Positions 35,377 to 44,271 are shown, numbered from the stretch's first letter. The stretch: DNA of 64,000 bases from Dactylosporangium aurantiacum (GCF_000716715.1 NZ_JNYJ01000007.1:310001-374000); one strand, 5' to 3'. Program-made: numbers and translations. The notes: generated from the sequence alone by a model not told the origin.

Positions 35377-35679
35377 TTGTTCCTGACCCGCCATGAACAG
35401 GAGCGCCTGCTGATCCACGTCGCCGCCGACGTGGCGCAACGCCGAAAGGACCGCGGCCTGCGGCTCAACTACCCGGAGTCGGTCGCGATCATCACGGCGT
35501 TCCTGCTGGAGGGCGCCCGCGACGGCCGGACGGTGGTCGATCTGATGGAGGCCGGCCGGCACGTGCTCGGCCGCGACGACGTGCTGGAGGGAGTGCCCGA
35601 GATGCTCGTCGAGGTGCAGGTGGAGGCCACGTTCCCGGACGGCACCAAACTGGTGACCGTCCACCACCCGATCCCGTGA
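35377..35679 (+). CDS. ureA: urease subunit gamma (UreA)
   Basis: UreA is the small structural subunit of the nickel urease that hydrolyses urea to ammonia and carbamate. The 100-aa product matches the family almost end to end: [51 protein letters not shown], then [30 protein letters not shown]. The TTG at 35377 gives exactly the usual length and has GGGAGG 6 nt upstream; the frame is open further upstream but that sequence is not urease-like. Its stop overlaps the GTG start of ureB. Confidence 0.96.
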   Translation: MFLTRHEQERLLIHVAADVAQRRKDRGLRLNYPESVAIITAFLLEGARDGRTVVDLMEAGRHVLGRDDVLEGVPEMLVEVQVEATFPDGTKLVTVHHPIP

Positions 35680-35981
35680 TCCCGGGCGAGATCCTGCCGG
35701 GCGACGGCCCGGTGGTCATCAACGCCGGCCGGGCCGAGCTGACGCTCACCGTGGAGAACACCGGCGACCGGCCGGTCCAGGTCGGCTCGCACTACCACTT
35801 CGCCGAGGCCAACGAGGCGCTGTCCTTCGACCGCGAGGCCGCCTGGGGGCACCGGCTCGGTGTGCCCGCGGGCACCTCGGTGCGCTTCGAGCCCGGCGTG
35901 TCCCGTGAGGTCGTCCTGGTACCCCTGGCCGGCAACCGGATCGTCCCGGGGCTGCGCGGCAGAGCTGGAGGAGCGCTGTGA
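35676..35981 (+). CDS. ureB: urease subunit beta (UreB)
   Basis: The 101-aa protein is the beta subunit of urease and helps form the trimeric scaffold around the active site. Typical family sequence is seen: [46 protein letters not shown], and [28 protein letters not shown]. It starts with GTG overlapping the ureA stop and ends overlapping the ureC GTG, so the three structural subunits are made in a coupled way and equimolar amounts. Confidence 0.96.
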   Translation: MIPGEILPGDGPVVINAGRAELTLTVENTGDRPVQVGSHYHFAEANEALSFDREAAWGHRLGVPAGTSVRFEPGVSREVVLVPLAGNRIVPGLRGRAGGAL

Positions 35982-37687
35982 CCGAGCTCGACCGGCGGCG
36001 GTACGCCAACCTGTACGGGCCGACCACCGGCGACCGGATCCGCCTCGCGGACACCGACCTGCTGATCCAGGTCGAGCGGGACCACTGCGCCGGCGGCGAC
36101 GAGGCGGTCTTCGGCGGCGGCAAGGTGATCCGCGAGTCGATGGGCCAGTCCCGGGCGACCCGGGCCGAGGGCACCCCAGACACCGTGATCACCGGTGCGG
36201 TCATCGTCGACCACTGGGGCATCGTCAAGGCCGACGTCGGCATCCGCGACGGGCGGATCGTCGGCATCGGCCGGGCCGGCAACCCCGACATCATGGACGG
36301 CGTCGACCCCGCGCTGGTCATCGGACCGTCCACGGAGATCGTCGCCGGCAACGGCAGGATCCTCACCGCCGGCGCGATCGACTGCCACGTCCACCTGATC
36401 GCGCCGCTGATCCTGGAGGAGGCCCTGGCCAGCGGCATCACCACGATCGTCGGCGGCGGCACCGGGCCCGCCGAGGGCAGCAAGGCCACCACGGTCACGC
36501 CGGGCGCCTGGCACCTCGCGCGGATGTTCGAGGCGCTCGACCCGTGGCCGGTCAACGTGCTGCTGCTCGGCAAGGGCAACACCGTGTCCGAGGCCGCGAT
36601 GTGGGAGCAGCTGCGCGGCGGCGCCGGCGGGTTCAAGCTGCACGAGGACTGGGGCACCACGCCCGCCGCGATCGACGCCTGCCTGCGGGTCGCCGACGCC
36701 TCCGGGGTGCAGGTCAACATCCACACCGACACGCTCAACGAGGCCGGCTTCGTCGAGGAGACCCTGCGGGCCATCGCCGGCCGGTCGATCCACGCCTACC
36801 ACACCGAGGGGGCCGGCGGCGGGCACGCGCCCGACATCATCACCGTGGCGTCGCACCCCAACGTGCTGCCGTCCTCGACGAACCCGACCAGGCCGTACAC
36901 GCGCAACACCCTCAGCGAGCATCTCGACATGCTCATCGTGTGCCACCACCTCAACCCGAGCGTGCCGGAGGACCTGGCGTTCGCGGAGAGCCGGATCCGG
37001 CCCTCGACGATGGCCGCCGAGGACCTGCTGCACGACCTGGGCGCGATCTCGATCATCGGCTCGGACTCGCAGGCGATGGGGCGGGTCGGCGAGGTCGTCC
37101 TGCGCACGTGGCAAACCGCGCACGTCATGAAGCGGCGCCGGGGGCCGCTGCCGGGCGACGGCGCCGCCGACAACGAGCGGGTGAAGCGGTACGTCGCGAA
37201 GTACACCATCTGCCCGGCGGTCGCCAGCGGCATCGACGCCGAGGTCGGCTCGGTCGCCGTGGGCAAGCTCGCCGACCTGGTGCTGTGGGACCCGGCGTTC
37301 TTCGGGGTCCGGCCGCACGCGGTCATCAAGGGCGGCGCGATCGCCTGGGGCGCGATGGGCGACGCCAACGCGTCCATCCCGACGCCGCAGCCGGTCCTGT
37401 CCCGGCCGATGTTCGGCGCGTACGGCGCCGCGGCCCCCGCGACCAGCCTCGCGTTCGTCGCGCAGGCGGCCCTGGACGACGGCCTGGCCGACCGGCTCGG
37501 CCTGCGGCGCCGGCTGGCCGCCGTCGCCGACACCCGCGGCCGGGGCAAGGCCGACATGCCCGGCAACGACGCGCTGCCGCGCATCGAGGTGGAGCCCGAC
37601 ACGTTCACCGTCCGCATCGACGGCGAGGTCGTCGAGCCCGACCCGGTGACCGAGCTGCCGATGGCCCAGCGGTACTTCCTGTTCTGA
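35978..37687 (+). CDS. ureC: urease subunit alpha (UreC), catalytic
   Basis: The 569-aa catalytic subunit carries the dinickel site. The expected residues are present: the His pair in [12 protein letters not shown], the carbamylated Lys in [13 protein letters not shown], His in [12 protein letters not shown] and [15 protein letters not shown], the flap Cys in [10 protein letters not shown], and the catalytic region [12 protein letters not shown]. All landmark motifs are intact, so the enzyme should be active once nickel is inserted by UreDFG. The GTG start overlaps the ureB stop. The gene order ureA-ureB-ureC-ureF-ureG-ureD is the usual actinobacterial one. Confidence 0.97.
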   Translation: MTELDRRRYANLYGPTTGDRIRLADTDLLIQVERDHCAGGDEAVFGGGKVIRESMGQSRATRAEGTPDTVITGAVIVDHWGIVKADVGIRDGRIVGIGRAGNPDIMDGVDPALVIGPSTEIVAGNGRILTAGAIDCHVHLIAPLILEEALASGITTIVGGGTGPAEGSKATTVTPGAWHLARMFEALDPWPVNVLLLGKGNTVSEAAMWEQLRGGAGGFKLHEDWGTTPAAIDACLRVADASGVQVNIHTDTLNEAGFVEETLRAIAGRSIHAYHTEGAGGGHAPDIITVASHPNVLPSSTNPTRPYTRNTLSEHLDMLIVCHHLNPSVPEDLAFAESRIRPSTMAAEDLLHDLGAISIIGSDSQAMGRVGEVVLRTWQTAHVMKRRRGPLPGDGAADNERVKRYVAKYTICPAVASGIDAEVGSVAVGKLADLVLWDPAFFGVRPHAVIKGGAIAWGAMGDANASIPTPQPVLSRPMFGAYGAAAPATSLAFVAQAALDDGLADRLGLRRRLAAVADTRGRGKADMPGNDALPRIEVEPDTFTVRIDGEVVEPDPVTELPMAQRYFLF

Positions 37688-37691
37688 AGCC

Positions 37692-38351
37692 ATGAAGACG
37701 CAACTGCTCATCCTGGCCGACGGCCGCTTCCCGTCCGGGGGCCACGCGCACTCCGGCGGGCTCGAGGCGGCCGTCGTGCGGCAGCGGGTGCGCGACCTCG
37801 ACGGGCTTCGCGCGTTCCTGGTCGGCCGGCTGCACACGGCCGGCCTGGTCGGCGCCGCGTTCACCGCCGCGGCGTGCGCCCGGCCGGACACGATGGACGA
37901 GCTGGAGGACGAGCTCGACGCCCGGACCCCGTCACCCGCGCTGCGCCTGGCGTCCCGGCGGCAGGGCCGCTCCCTGTGCCGGGCCGCCGCCGTCGTGTGG
38001 CCCGGCCCGCACGTGACCCGCGCCGGCACGTACCGCGGCGGCCTGCACCAGCCCGTCGCGCTCGGCGTGGTGGCGCAGGCGGCGGGCTGCACCCCCGCGG
38101 AGGCCGCCTGGGTCAGCGCGTATCACGCGGTGTCCGGGCCGGCGAGCGCCGCCGTGCGCCTGCTGGGCCTGGACCCGTACCAGGTGCACGGGCTCCTCGC
38201 GGAGCTCGGCGCGCAGTGCGACGACGTCGCAGGACAAGCCACCGAAACCGCGCGTGGCCCCGCGGCGGACCTCCCAGCGGCGTCGTCGCCGCTGCTGGAC
38301 GTGTCCGCCGAGGACCACGCCTCATGGGAGGTACGACTCTTTGCATCCTGA
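37692..38351 (+). CDS. ureF: urease accessory protein UreF
   Basis: UreF is a GTPase-activating-like partner that, with UreD and UreG, loads nickel into apo-urease. The 219-aa all-helical protein has the conserved opening [24 protein letters not shown] and the later [19 protein letters not shown]. It begins 4 bp after ureC, and its last ten bases overlap the TTG start of ureG. The middle is shorter and more Arg-rich than in enterobacterial UreF, as is common in actinobacteria. Confidence 0.9.
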   Translation: MKTQLLILADGRFPSGGHAHSGGLEAAVVRQRVRDLDGLRAFLVGRLHTAGLVGAAFTAAACARPDTMDELEDELDARTPSPALRLASRRQGRSLCRAAAVVWPGPHVTRAGTYRGGLHQPVALGVVAQAAGCTPAEAAWVSAYHAVSGPASAAVRLLGLDPYQVHGLLAELGAQCDDVAGQATETARGPAADLPAASSPLLDVSAEDHASWEVRLFAS

Positions 38352-39036
38352 AGACCACACCCACGGGCCGGACGAGACGCCGCACACCCACCCGCACCCC
38401 GACGTCGACCCGCACGCGCCGCTGGCCGACGTGCGGGACGCCCGGCGGGCCGTGCGTATCGGCATCGGCGGGCCGGTCGGCTCCGGCAAGACCGCGCTGG
38501 TCGCCGCGCTGTGCCGGACCCTGTCGGCGGACCTGAGCGTCGCCGTCGTCACCAACGACATCTACACCACCGAGGACGCCGACTTCCTGCTGCGCAACGG
38601 GGTCCTGCCGGCGGAGCGGATCCGTGCGGTGGAGACCGGCTGCTGCCCGCACACCGCGATCCGCGACGACATCTCCGCCAACCTCGACGCGATCGAGGAG
38701 CTGGAGGACAGCCTCGGCCCGCTCGACGTGGTCCTCGTGGAGAGCGGCGGCGACAACCTCACCGCGACGTTCAGCAAAGGCCTGATCGACCGGCAGATCT
38801 TCGTGGTCGACGTGGCCGGCGGCGACAAGGTGCCGCGCAAGGGCGGTCCCGGCGTCACCACCGCCGACCTGTTGGTCATCAACAAGACCGACCTGGCCCC
38901 GCTGGTCGGCGCCGACCTGGGCGTGATGGACCGCGACGCGGCGGCCCGGCGGGGCACGCTGCCGACGGTGTTCCTGTCCCTGGTGGAGGACCCGACCGCC
39001 AAGCCCGTCCAGGAGTGGGTCCGGAGCCTCGTGTGA
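38341..39036 (+). CDS. ureG: urease accessory GTPase UreG, His-rich N-terminus
   Basis: UreG is the SIMIBI GTPase that carries nickel to urease. The 231-aa product has the P-loop [19 protein letters not shown], the nickel site Cys-Pro-His in [28 protein letters not shown] and [12 protein letters not shown]. An added N-terminus of about 25 residues is rich in His and Asp (for example [19 protein letters not shown]) and likely stores nickel. The TTG at 38341 is chosen because GGGAGG lies 9 nt upstream and it includes the whole His-rich tail. It overlaps ureF and, by four bases, ureD. Confidence 0.93.
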   Translation: MHPEDHTHGPDETPHTHPHPDVDPHAPLADVRDARRAVRIGIGGPVGSGKTALVAALCRTLSADLSVAVVTNDIYTTEDADFLLRNGVLPAERIRAVETGCCPHTAIRDDISANLDAIEELEDSLGPLDVVLVESGGDNLTATFSKGLIDRQIFVVDVAGGDKVPRKGGPGVTTADLLVINKTDLAPLVGADLGVMDRDAAARRGTLPTVFLSLVEDPTAKPVQEWVRSLV

Positions 39037-39710
39037 AGGCCGCCGCGCGGGTCGTCGCCGAGTCCGACCGCGGCCGCACCGCGCTGCGGGTGCTGAAGGG
39101 CGAGGCGCCGCTGCTGCCCAGACGCACCGGGCCGGACGAGGTGCACTTCGTCGGTGGCGCGGCGGGCCCGCTCGGCGGTGACGAGCTCACCATGGAGATC
39201 GAGGTCGGCCCCGGCGCGCGGCTCGTCGTGCGCACGGTCGCGGCGAGCATCGCGCTGCCCGGCCGGTTCGGCGAGCCGTCGCTGCTGTCGGTCAGCGTCA
39301 GCGTCGCGGACGGCGGCCGGCTGCTGTGGCTGCCGGAGCCGCTCATCGCGGCCGCCGGCTGCCGGCACACCACGAGGTCCACTGTGGACCTCGACGGCAC
39401 CGCCGAGCTGATCTGGCGCGAGGACCTCGTCTGCGGCCGGCACGGCGAGGCGCCCGGCGACGTCACGCTGTCCACCGTGCTGCGCCGCGACGGCCGTCCC
39501 CTGTACCGCAGCGACGTCACCACGGCCGCCCTCGGCGCCGCCCGGGTGCTGTCGACGGTGTTCCGTACCGGCGGAACTCCTCCGGCGCAGGGCACGCCGA
39601 CGGCCGCCGTGATGGCCCTCGCCAAGGGCGGGTCCGTCGCGACCGTGCTCGGCCGGGACCTCACCGAGACCCGCCGGTTCACCGACCCGCTGGTTACACC
39701 GCCGCAATAG
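39033..39710 (+). CDS. ureD: urease accessory protein UreD/UreH
   Basis: UreD is the beta-rich scaffold protein that binds apo-urease and channels nickel from UreG. The 225-aa product shows [67 protein letters not shown] and [12 protein letters not shown], all in the order found in actinobacterial UreD. It starts with GTG overlapping the ureG stop. It is the last urease gene. Its 3' end overlaps the first of the GlnR-like half-sites that precede the guanidine riboswitch. Confidence 0.9.
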   Translation: MKAAARVVAESDRGRTALRVLKGEAPLLPRRTGPDEVHFVGGAAGPLGGDELTMEIEVGPGARLVVRTVAASIALPGRFGEPSLLSVSVSVADGGRLLWLPEPLIAAAGCRHTTRSTVDLDGTAELIWREDLVCGRHGEAPGDVTLSTVLRRDGRPLYRSDVTTAALGAARVLSTVFRTGGTPPAQGTPTAAVMALAKGGSVATVLGRDLTETRRFTDPLVTPPQ

Positions 39711-39730
39711 AGGAGCAAAGCGGCAGTAAC
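39693..39730 (+). promoter_or_regulatory. candidate GlnR half-site array
   Basis: Four half-site-like pentamers lie exactly 11 bp apart: GTTAC (39693), GCAAT (39704), GCAAA (39715) and GTAAC (39726). Actinobacterial GlnR binds GTNAC/GNAAC half-sites with this spacing. The array covers the ureD 3' end and sits upstream of the guanidine riboswitch, where a promoter for the guanidine genes is expected. Confidence 0.4.
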
Positions 39731-39763
39731 CGCGCGGGCGTCTACTGCCATCGACTCACCACT

Positions 39764-39882
39764 GGTGAGGCGCGCCTAGGGTTCCGCGCCGGGCGATCCG
39801 GCGGCTGGTCCGAGAGGTGCAGGCGCCCGCGGCCGCAGGTCGCGCGGCGTTCCACGGCGGGACAAAAGCCCGGGAGACAGCC
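39764..39882 (+). promoter_or_regulatory. guanidine-I (ykkC) riboswitch
   Basis: All conserved blocks of the ykkC class are present in order: CTAGGGTTCCG (39776-39786), GGCTGGTCCGAGAGGTGC (39802-39820 region), and GGCGGGACAAAAGCCCGGGAGA (39856-39879). The blocks are joined by GC-rich variable stems. This RNA class senses free guanidine and controls guanidine export or breakdown genes. Here it lies 47 bp before the ureohydrolase gene and would induce it and the ABC transporter behind it. Helix boundaries are estimated by eye. Confidence 0.92.
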
Positions 39883-39888
39883 GTCGCA

Positions 39889-39924
39889 GTCCGGCTGTGT
39901 GCCGGACGCACCCCGAGGGGGTCT
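39889..39924 (+). promoter_or_regulatory. probable expression platform of the riboswitch
   Basis: GTCCGGC (39889-39895) and GCCGGAC (39901-39907) form a 7-bp hairpin with loop TGTGT, directly followed by CCCCGAGGGG, which contains the ribosome-binding site of the next gene (GAGGGG, before the ATG at 39929). No T-tract is present, so translational control by sequestering the ribosome-binding site seems more likely than termination. This is inference. Confidence 0.4.
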
Positions 39925-39928
39925 GTCC

Positions 39929-41071
39929 ATGGGCTTCAACCACCACCACCATCCACACCAGCACGCGACGCACGACAACTACGGCCCCGAGGCGCGTTAC
40001 GCCGTCGAGCGCGAGGCCGAGCTGCCCACCACGAAGTGGGAGGAGGAGATCGCCCGCGGTCTCGAGTACGGGCTGCCGGGCGCGGACTCCATCGTCGACC
40101 GGCGGATCCCGACGTTCTCCCGCGGCGAGCTGCCGCACTTCGCCGGGATCAACACGTTCCTGAAGGCGCCCTACCTGGAGGACGTGCGCCGCTGCGGCGA
40201 GTACGACGTCGCCGTGCTCGGCGCCCCGTTCGACGGCGGCACCACGTACCGGTCCGGGACCCGCTTCGGCCCGCAGGGCATCCGCAAGATCTCCGCGCTG
40301 TACGGGCCGTACAGCTTCGAGCTCGGCGTCGACCTGCGCGAGTCGATCACCATCGCGGACCTCGGCGACATCTTCACCATCCCGGCGAACATCGAGAAGA
40401 CGTTCGACCAGATCTCCAAGGCCGTCGCCCACGTCTACGAGTCCGGCGCGTTCCCGGTCGTGCTCGGCGGCGACCACTCCATCGGCTACCCCACGGTCCG
40501 CGGCGTCGCCCAGCACATGACGGGCAACCTCGGCATCATCCACTTCGACCGGCACGTCGACACCCAGGAGACCGACCTCGACGAGCGGATGCACACGACC
40601 CCGTGGTTCCACGCCACGGACATCCCGAACGTGCCGCCGAAGAACCTCGTGCAGATCGGCATCGGCGGCTGGCAGGCGCCCCGGCCCGGGGTCAAGGTCG
40701 GCCGCGAGCGCGGCACCACCATCATGACCGTCACCGACTGCGTCGAGATGGGCATCGAGGCCGCTGCGGAGCGGGCCCTGGAGGTGGCGTGGGACGGCGC
40801 CGACGCCGTCTGGCTGTCCTTCGACGTCGACTGCCTCGACGCCGCGTTCGTACCCGGCACCGGCTGGCCCGAGCCGGGCGGCTTCCTGCCCCGTGAGGTG
40901 CTCAAGTTCATCCAGCTGATCGCCGAGCGGCCCCTCGCCGGCATCGAGGTCGTCGAGTGTTCGCCCCCGTACGACAACGCCGAGATCACCTCGCTCATCG
41001 CGACCCGCGTCATCTGCGACACCCTCGGCTGCCTGGTGCGCGCCGGCCACCTTCCCAGGAGGACCTCATGA
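39929..41071 (+). CDS. gdmH: probable Ni-dependent guanidine hydrolase (ureohydrolase family)
   Basis: The 380-aa protein belongs to the arginase/agmatinase fold. Metal ligands are visible in VVLGGDHSIGYP, in FDRHVDTQETDLDE and in LSFDVDCLDAAFVPGTGWPEPGG. Two features separate it from ordinary agmatinase: DRHVD replaces DAHxD, and GTGWPEPGG replaces GTGTPEPGG. Recently described guanidine hydrolases share this branch, are nickel enzymes and convert guanidine to urea and ammonia. A His-rich start (MGFNHHHHPHQHATHDNY) fits metal handling. The guanidine riboswitch upstream, the transporter overlapping its stop (ATGA) and the adjacent urease all support this role over agmatine as substrate. Confidence 0.82.
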   Translation: MGFNHHHHPHQHATHDNYGPEARYAVEREAELPTTKWEEEIARGLEYGLPGADSIVDRRIPTFSRGELPHFAGINTFLKAPYLEDVRRCGEYDVAVLGAPFDGGTTYRSGTRFGPQGIRKISALYGPYSFELGVDLRESITIADLGDIFTIPANIEKTFDQISKAVAHVYESGAFPVVLGGDHSIGYPTVRGVAQHMTGNLGIIHFDRHVDTQETDLDERMHTTPWFHATDIPNVPPKNLVQIGIGGWQAPRPGVKVGRERGTTIMTVTDCVEMGIEAAAERALEVAWDGADAVWLSFDVDCLDAAFVPGTGWPEPGGFLPREVLKFIQLIAERPLAGIEVVECSPPYDNAEITSLIATRVICDTLGCLVRAGHLPRRTS

Positions 41072-42057
41072 AGCGTCGATCCTTCCTCACCGCGGTCGCG
41101 GGGGCCGCCTTCCTGACCGCCTGTGGCGCCGGCGAGGACGACACCGGCACGGCCGGCGCGAAGATCACCCTCGGCTTCAGCGCCTGGCCCGGCTGGTTCC
41201 CGTGGCAGGTCGCCCAGGAGAAGGGCCTCTTCGCCAAGAACGGCGTGACGGTCGAGCTGAAGTACTTCGACAGCTACACCGACAGCCTCAACGCCCTCGC
41301 CACCGGCAACCTGACCTGCAACAGCCAGACCCTCAACGACACGCTGTCGTCGGTGTCCGGCGGGTCGAAGCAGACCATCGTGCTGCTCAACGACAACTCC
41401 ACGGGCAACGACCAGATCATCGCCGCGCCGGGCATCCGTACCGTGGCGGATCTCAAAGGCAAGAAGGTCGCCGCGGAGCAGGGCACCGTCGATCACTATC
41501 TGCTGCTGCTCGCCCTGGAGAAGGCGGGCCTCACCGAGAAGGACGTGACCTTCACCCCGCTGCTCACCGACGCCGCCGCGGCCGCGTTCGTGGCCGGGCA
41601 GGTCGACGCGGTCGGTGTCTTCGCGCCGTTCACCACCACGGCGCTGGGCCGCAGCGGCAGCACCGCGGTCAGCACGTCGAAGGACTTCCCGGGCGCGATC
41701 CCCGACGCGCTGTCGTTCCAGGCGCAGTTCGTCAAGGACCACCCCGACGAGGTGCAGAAGGTCGTGCAGACCTGGTTCGACACCACCGCCTGGATCAAGG
41801 ACAACGCGGCGGAGGCGGTGAGCATCATGGCGAAGAAGGGCGGCGTCTCCGACGCGGACTACAAGACCTACGACGCCGGCACCACGATCTTCACCAAGGA
41901 GCAGAACATCGAGGCGTTCACGCCCGGCGGCGACGCCAAGCACCTCGACTACCAGGCGAACAAGATCGCCGAGTTCCTGGTGAGCACCAAGCTGGTGGAC
42001 GCCAAACCGCCGCTGGACGGGCTCTTCGAGCCCAAGTTCGTGAAGGCAGTGCGGTGA
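41068..42057 (+). CDS. ABC transporter substrate-binding lipoprotein (nitrate/taurine type)
   Basis: The 329-aa protein has a lipoprotein signal (RRSFLTAVAGAAFLTACG, Cys at about residue 19) and an NMT1/SsuA-like periplasmic-binding fold (LGFSAWPGWFPWQVAQEKGLFAKNG, LATGNLTCNSQTLND, GKKVAAEQGTVDHYLLLLAL, FVAGQVDAVGVFAPFTT). Such proteins deliver small nitrogen or sulfur compounds. Its ATG overlaps the ureohydrolase stop, and it is followed by matching permease and ATPase genes, so it is under the guanidine riboswitch. Guanidine or a guanidino compound is the inferred cargo. AGGAGG precedes the start. Confidence 0.9.
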   Translation: MKRRSFLTAVAGAAFLTACGAGEDDTGTAGAKITLGFSAWPGWFPWQVAQEKGLFAKNGVTVELKYFDSYTDSLNALATGNLTCNSQTLNDTLSSVSGGSKQTIVLLNDNSTGNDQIIAAPGIRTVADLKGKKVAAEQGTVDHYLLLLALEKAGLTEKDVTFTPLLTDAAAAAFVAGQVDAVGVFAPFTTTALGRSGSTAVSTSKDFPGAIPDALSFQAQFVKDHPDEVQKVVQTWFDTTAWIKDNAAEAVSIMAKKGGVSDADYKTYDAGTTIFTKEQNIEAFTPGGDAKHLDYQANKIAEFLVSTKLVDAKPPLDGLFEPKFVKAVR

Positions 42058-42917
42058 CGGTGACCGCTCCCACGACGCCCGCGCCGTCGACGCGGGCGTC
42101 CTGGGGGCCGCTGCCCCGCCGCCGCGCGGTCCGCCCGCCGCGGCCGGTGTTCGCGCTCCGCGCGCCGCTGCCCGCCCGCACCCGGCTGCTGCTGGTCACG
42201 GTGTCGGTGCTGCTGCCGGTCGCGGTCTGGCTGGTCCTCGGCGCCACCGGGGCGGTGCCGGCCCGCTACCTGCCGAGCCTCGGCAGCGTCTGGCAGGCGG
42301 GCGCCGACATGGCCGCCAGCGGGCAGCTGTGGACCGACACGTGGGCCACGGTGCGGCGCATCGTGTACGGCTTCGGCCTCGCGGTGCTCGTGTCGGTGCC
42401 GCTCGGCGTCGCGATGGGCAGCTTCGCCGCCGCGAACGCCCTGCTGGAGCCGCTGAGCGGGCTGCTGCGCTACCTCCCGGCCGCGGCCTTCACCCCGCTG
42501 CTGCTCATCTGGCTCGGCATCGACGAGTCACCGAAGATCGCGCTCATCTTCATCGGCACCGTGTTCTTCAACATGCTGATGACGGCGGACGTGGTGCGGC
42601 TGGTGCCCCGCGACTTCGTCGACGTCGCCTGCACGCTCGGGGCCCGGCGGCGCGAGGTGCTGTGGAAGGTGGTGCTGCCGCACTCGCTGCCGGGCATGCT
42701 CGACGCGGTGCGGGTCAACTTCGCCGCCGCGTGGAACCTCGTCGTGGTCGCGGAGCTGGTCAACAGCGACACCGGGCTGGGCAAGCGGATCCTGCTCGCC
42801 CAGCGGTTCACGCAGACCGACAAGATCTTCGCGATCCTCGTCGTCGTCGCGGTCGCGGGCGTCCTCACCGACGTGCTGCTCCGCCTGGCCCGCAACCGGA
42901 TCGGACGGTGGCTGTGA
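42054..42917 (+). CDS. ABC transporter permease (SsuC/TauC type)
   Basis: The 287-aa protein has an N-terminal Pro/Arg-rich cytoplasmic stretch of about 40 residues and about six membrane helices. It carries the EAA-type coupling motif DVACTLGARRREVLWKVVLPHSLPGMLDAVRV that contacts the ATPase. The pattern matches permeases of nitrate, taurine and sulfonate importers. It starts with GTG overlapping the binding-protein stop and ends overlapping the ATPase start, completing a tightly coupled operon controlled by the guanidine riboswitch. Confidence 0.9.
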   Translation: MTVTAPTTPAPSTRASWGPLPRRRAVRPPRPVFALRAPLPARTRLLLVTVSVLLPVAVWLVLGATGAVPARYLPSLGSVWQAGADMAASGQLWTDTWATVRRIVYGFGLAVLVSVPLGVAMGSFAAANALLEPLSGLLRYLPAAAFTPLLLIWLGIDESPKIALIFIGTVFFNMLMTADVVRLVPRDFVDVACTLGARRREVLWKVVLPHSLPGMLDAVRVNFAAAWNLVVVAELVNSDTGLGKRILLAQRFTQTDKIFAILVVVAVAGVLTDVLLRLARNRIGRWL

Positions 42918-43681
42918 TGCTCGGTCTGACGCGGGTCGGCAGGACCTTCGGCGCGAAGGTCGCCCTGCGCGACGTGTCGCTGTCCGTCGGCCGCGGCGAG
43001 TTCGTCTGCGTGGTCGGCGCCAGCGGCTCAGGCAAGTCGACGCTGCTGTCCATCGTCGCCGGCCTGGTCGCGCCGACGTCCGGCACCGTCACGCTGGACG
43101 GCGCGCCGGTCGTCGGCCCCGGCCCGGAGCGGGGCCTGGTCTGCCAGTCCGGCGCCGTCTACCCGTGGCGCACCGTGGAGCGCAACATCGCCTTCGGCCT
43201 GGAGCTGCTCGGCCTGCCCCGTGCCGAACGCCGGGCCCGGGTCGACTGGTACCTCGCCGAGACCGGTCTGGAACCCTTCCGCCGGGCGCTGCCGAAACAG
43301 CTGTCCGGCGGGCAGCGGCAGCGGGTCGCGATCGCCCGCGCGCTCGCCTGCGAACCCGAGGTGCTGCTGCTCGACGAGCCGTTCGGCGCGCTCGACGTGC
43401 AGACCAAGGAGGACATGCAGGTGTTCCTGCGCGGCGTGTGGCGGGACACGGGCACCACGGTGCTCATGGTCACCCACGACGTGGAGGAGGCGGTGTTCCT
43501 CGGCGGGCGGGTCGTCGTGCTGGCCAGCGACCCGGGGCGGGTCGCCGCGGACGTCGCCGTCGACCTGCCGGCGGAGCGCGACCTGACGGTGAAGCGGACG
43601 CCGGCGTTCCTCGCGCTGCGGGCGCAGGTCGAGGACCTGGTGCGCGCGTACCACCGCAGCCACGCGGGGGCGGTCGCCTGA
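42917..43681 (+). CDS. ABC transporter ATPase (SsuB/TauB type)
   Basis: The 254-aa ATPase has Walker A (VGASGSGKSTLLSIVAG), a Q-loop (LVCQSGAVYPWRTVERNIAFGLELLG), signature LSGGQRQRVAIARALA, Walker B LLLDEPFGALD and the switch His in MVTHDVEEAVFLG. It powers import by the two preceding genes. The ATG at 42917 shares one base with the permease stop; in-frame GTG codons at 42914 and 42908 are alternative starts. It is the last gene of the guanidine operon, and a hairpin follows at 43734. Confidence 0.92.
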   Translation: MLGLTRVGRTFGAKVALRDVSLSVGRGEFVCVVGASGSGKSTLLSIVAGLVAPTSGTVTLDGAPVVGPGPERGLVCQSGAVYPWRTVERNIAFGLELLGLPRAERRARVDWYLAETGLEPFRRALPKQLSGGQRQRVAIARALACEPEVLLLDEPFGALDVQTKEDMQVFLRGVWRDTGTTVLMVTHDVEEAVFLGGRVVVLASDPGRVAADVAVDLPAERDLTVKRTPAFLALRAQVEDLVRAYHRSHAGAVA

Positions 43682-43733
43682 CGCTGCCGGCTTTGCCGTT
43701 TCGCCGGCCGTTTCGCCGGGCTCTTGCCGGCCG

Positions 43734-43761
43734 GGCCGGCCGGGTCGTCGCCCGGCCGGCC
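43734..43761. terminator. bidirectional terminator hairpin
   Basis: GGCCGGCCGGG (43734-43744) and CCCGGCCGGCC (43751-43761) form a perfect 11-bp stem with loop TCGTCG between the convergent ABC ATPase and yidD genes. Confidence 0.7.
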
Positions 43762-43772
43762 GCTGGCCGGTG

Positions 43773-44219
43773 CTACGGCACGGGGTCGTGGGTGCCGCGC
43801 GGGGTCGACGGGTTGCAGCGGCGGATCCGGGCGGCCGTGAGGCGGGAGCCCTCGACGAGGCCGTACCGCCGCACCGCGTCCAGGCCGTAGTTGCTGCACG
43901 TGGGGATCTGCCGGCAGCGGGTCGGCAGGTGCGGCGACAGCCACCGCTGGTAGCCGCGGATCGCCGCGACACCGGCCCGGCCGGGGCCCGTCGTGCCGCC
44001 GCGCGGGGCACGCCGCGGCGCGGCGATCGCCATCAGGCCGAGCAGCGAGCCGAGCATGAACGGGTTGCAGTCGCAGCCGTCGCACCCGTCGCAGTCACAG
44101 CCGTCATTGTCGCGCCGGCGTCGCTGCTGGTGTTGCTGCTGGTTCTGTTCCTGCCGGCGGCGTCGCTGGCGGCGGTGCCGCCAGATCGCCACGGCGTCGC
44201 CGATTCCGATTCGCGCCAT
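43773..44219 (-). CDS. yidD: YidD with Gln/Arg-rich and Cys-rich N-terminal extension
   Basis: YidD assists membrane protein insertion with YidC. The C-terminal ~80 of 148 residues are a full YidD domain: IRGYQRWLSPHLPTRCRQIPTCSNYGLDAVRRYGLVEGSRLTAARIRRC, ending CNPSTPRGTHDPVP. The N-terminal 65 residues are unusual: a Gln/Arg-rich stretch (RRRRQEQNQQQHQQRRRR) then a cysteine cluster DGCDCDGCDGCDCNPF leading into a short hydrophobic segment. The gene is isolated from the rpmH-rnpA-yidC locus where yidD normally lies, so it is probably a second copy with an added metal- or redox-binding region. Confidence 0.88.
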   Translation of the reverse strand: MARIGIGDAVAIWRHRRQRRRRQEQNQQQHQQRRRRDNDGCDCDGCDGCDCNPFMLGSLLGLMAIAAPRRAPRGGTTGPGRAGVAAIRGYQRWLSPHLPTRCRQIPTCSNYGLDAVRRYGLVEGSRLTAARIRRCNPSTPRGTHDPVP

Positions 44220-44271
44220 GGGCGGCATTGTGTGGCCGATCGCCGGTGTGATCAAGGACCGGTCGCGTTTC

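Noticed and set aside
39929..41071. annotation as agmatinase (SpeB)
   Set aside because: The metal and substrate motifs differ (DRHVD, GTGWPEPGG), and the guanidine riboswitch and urease context favour guanidine hydrolase.
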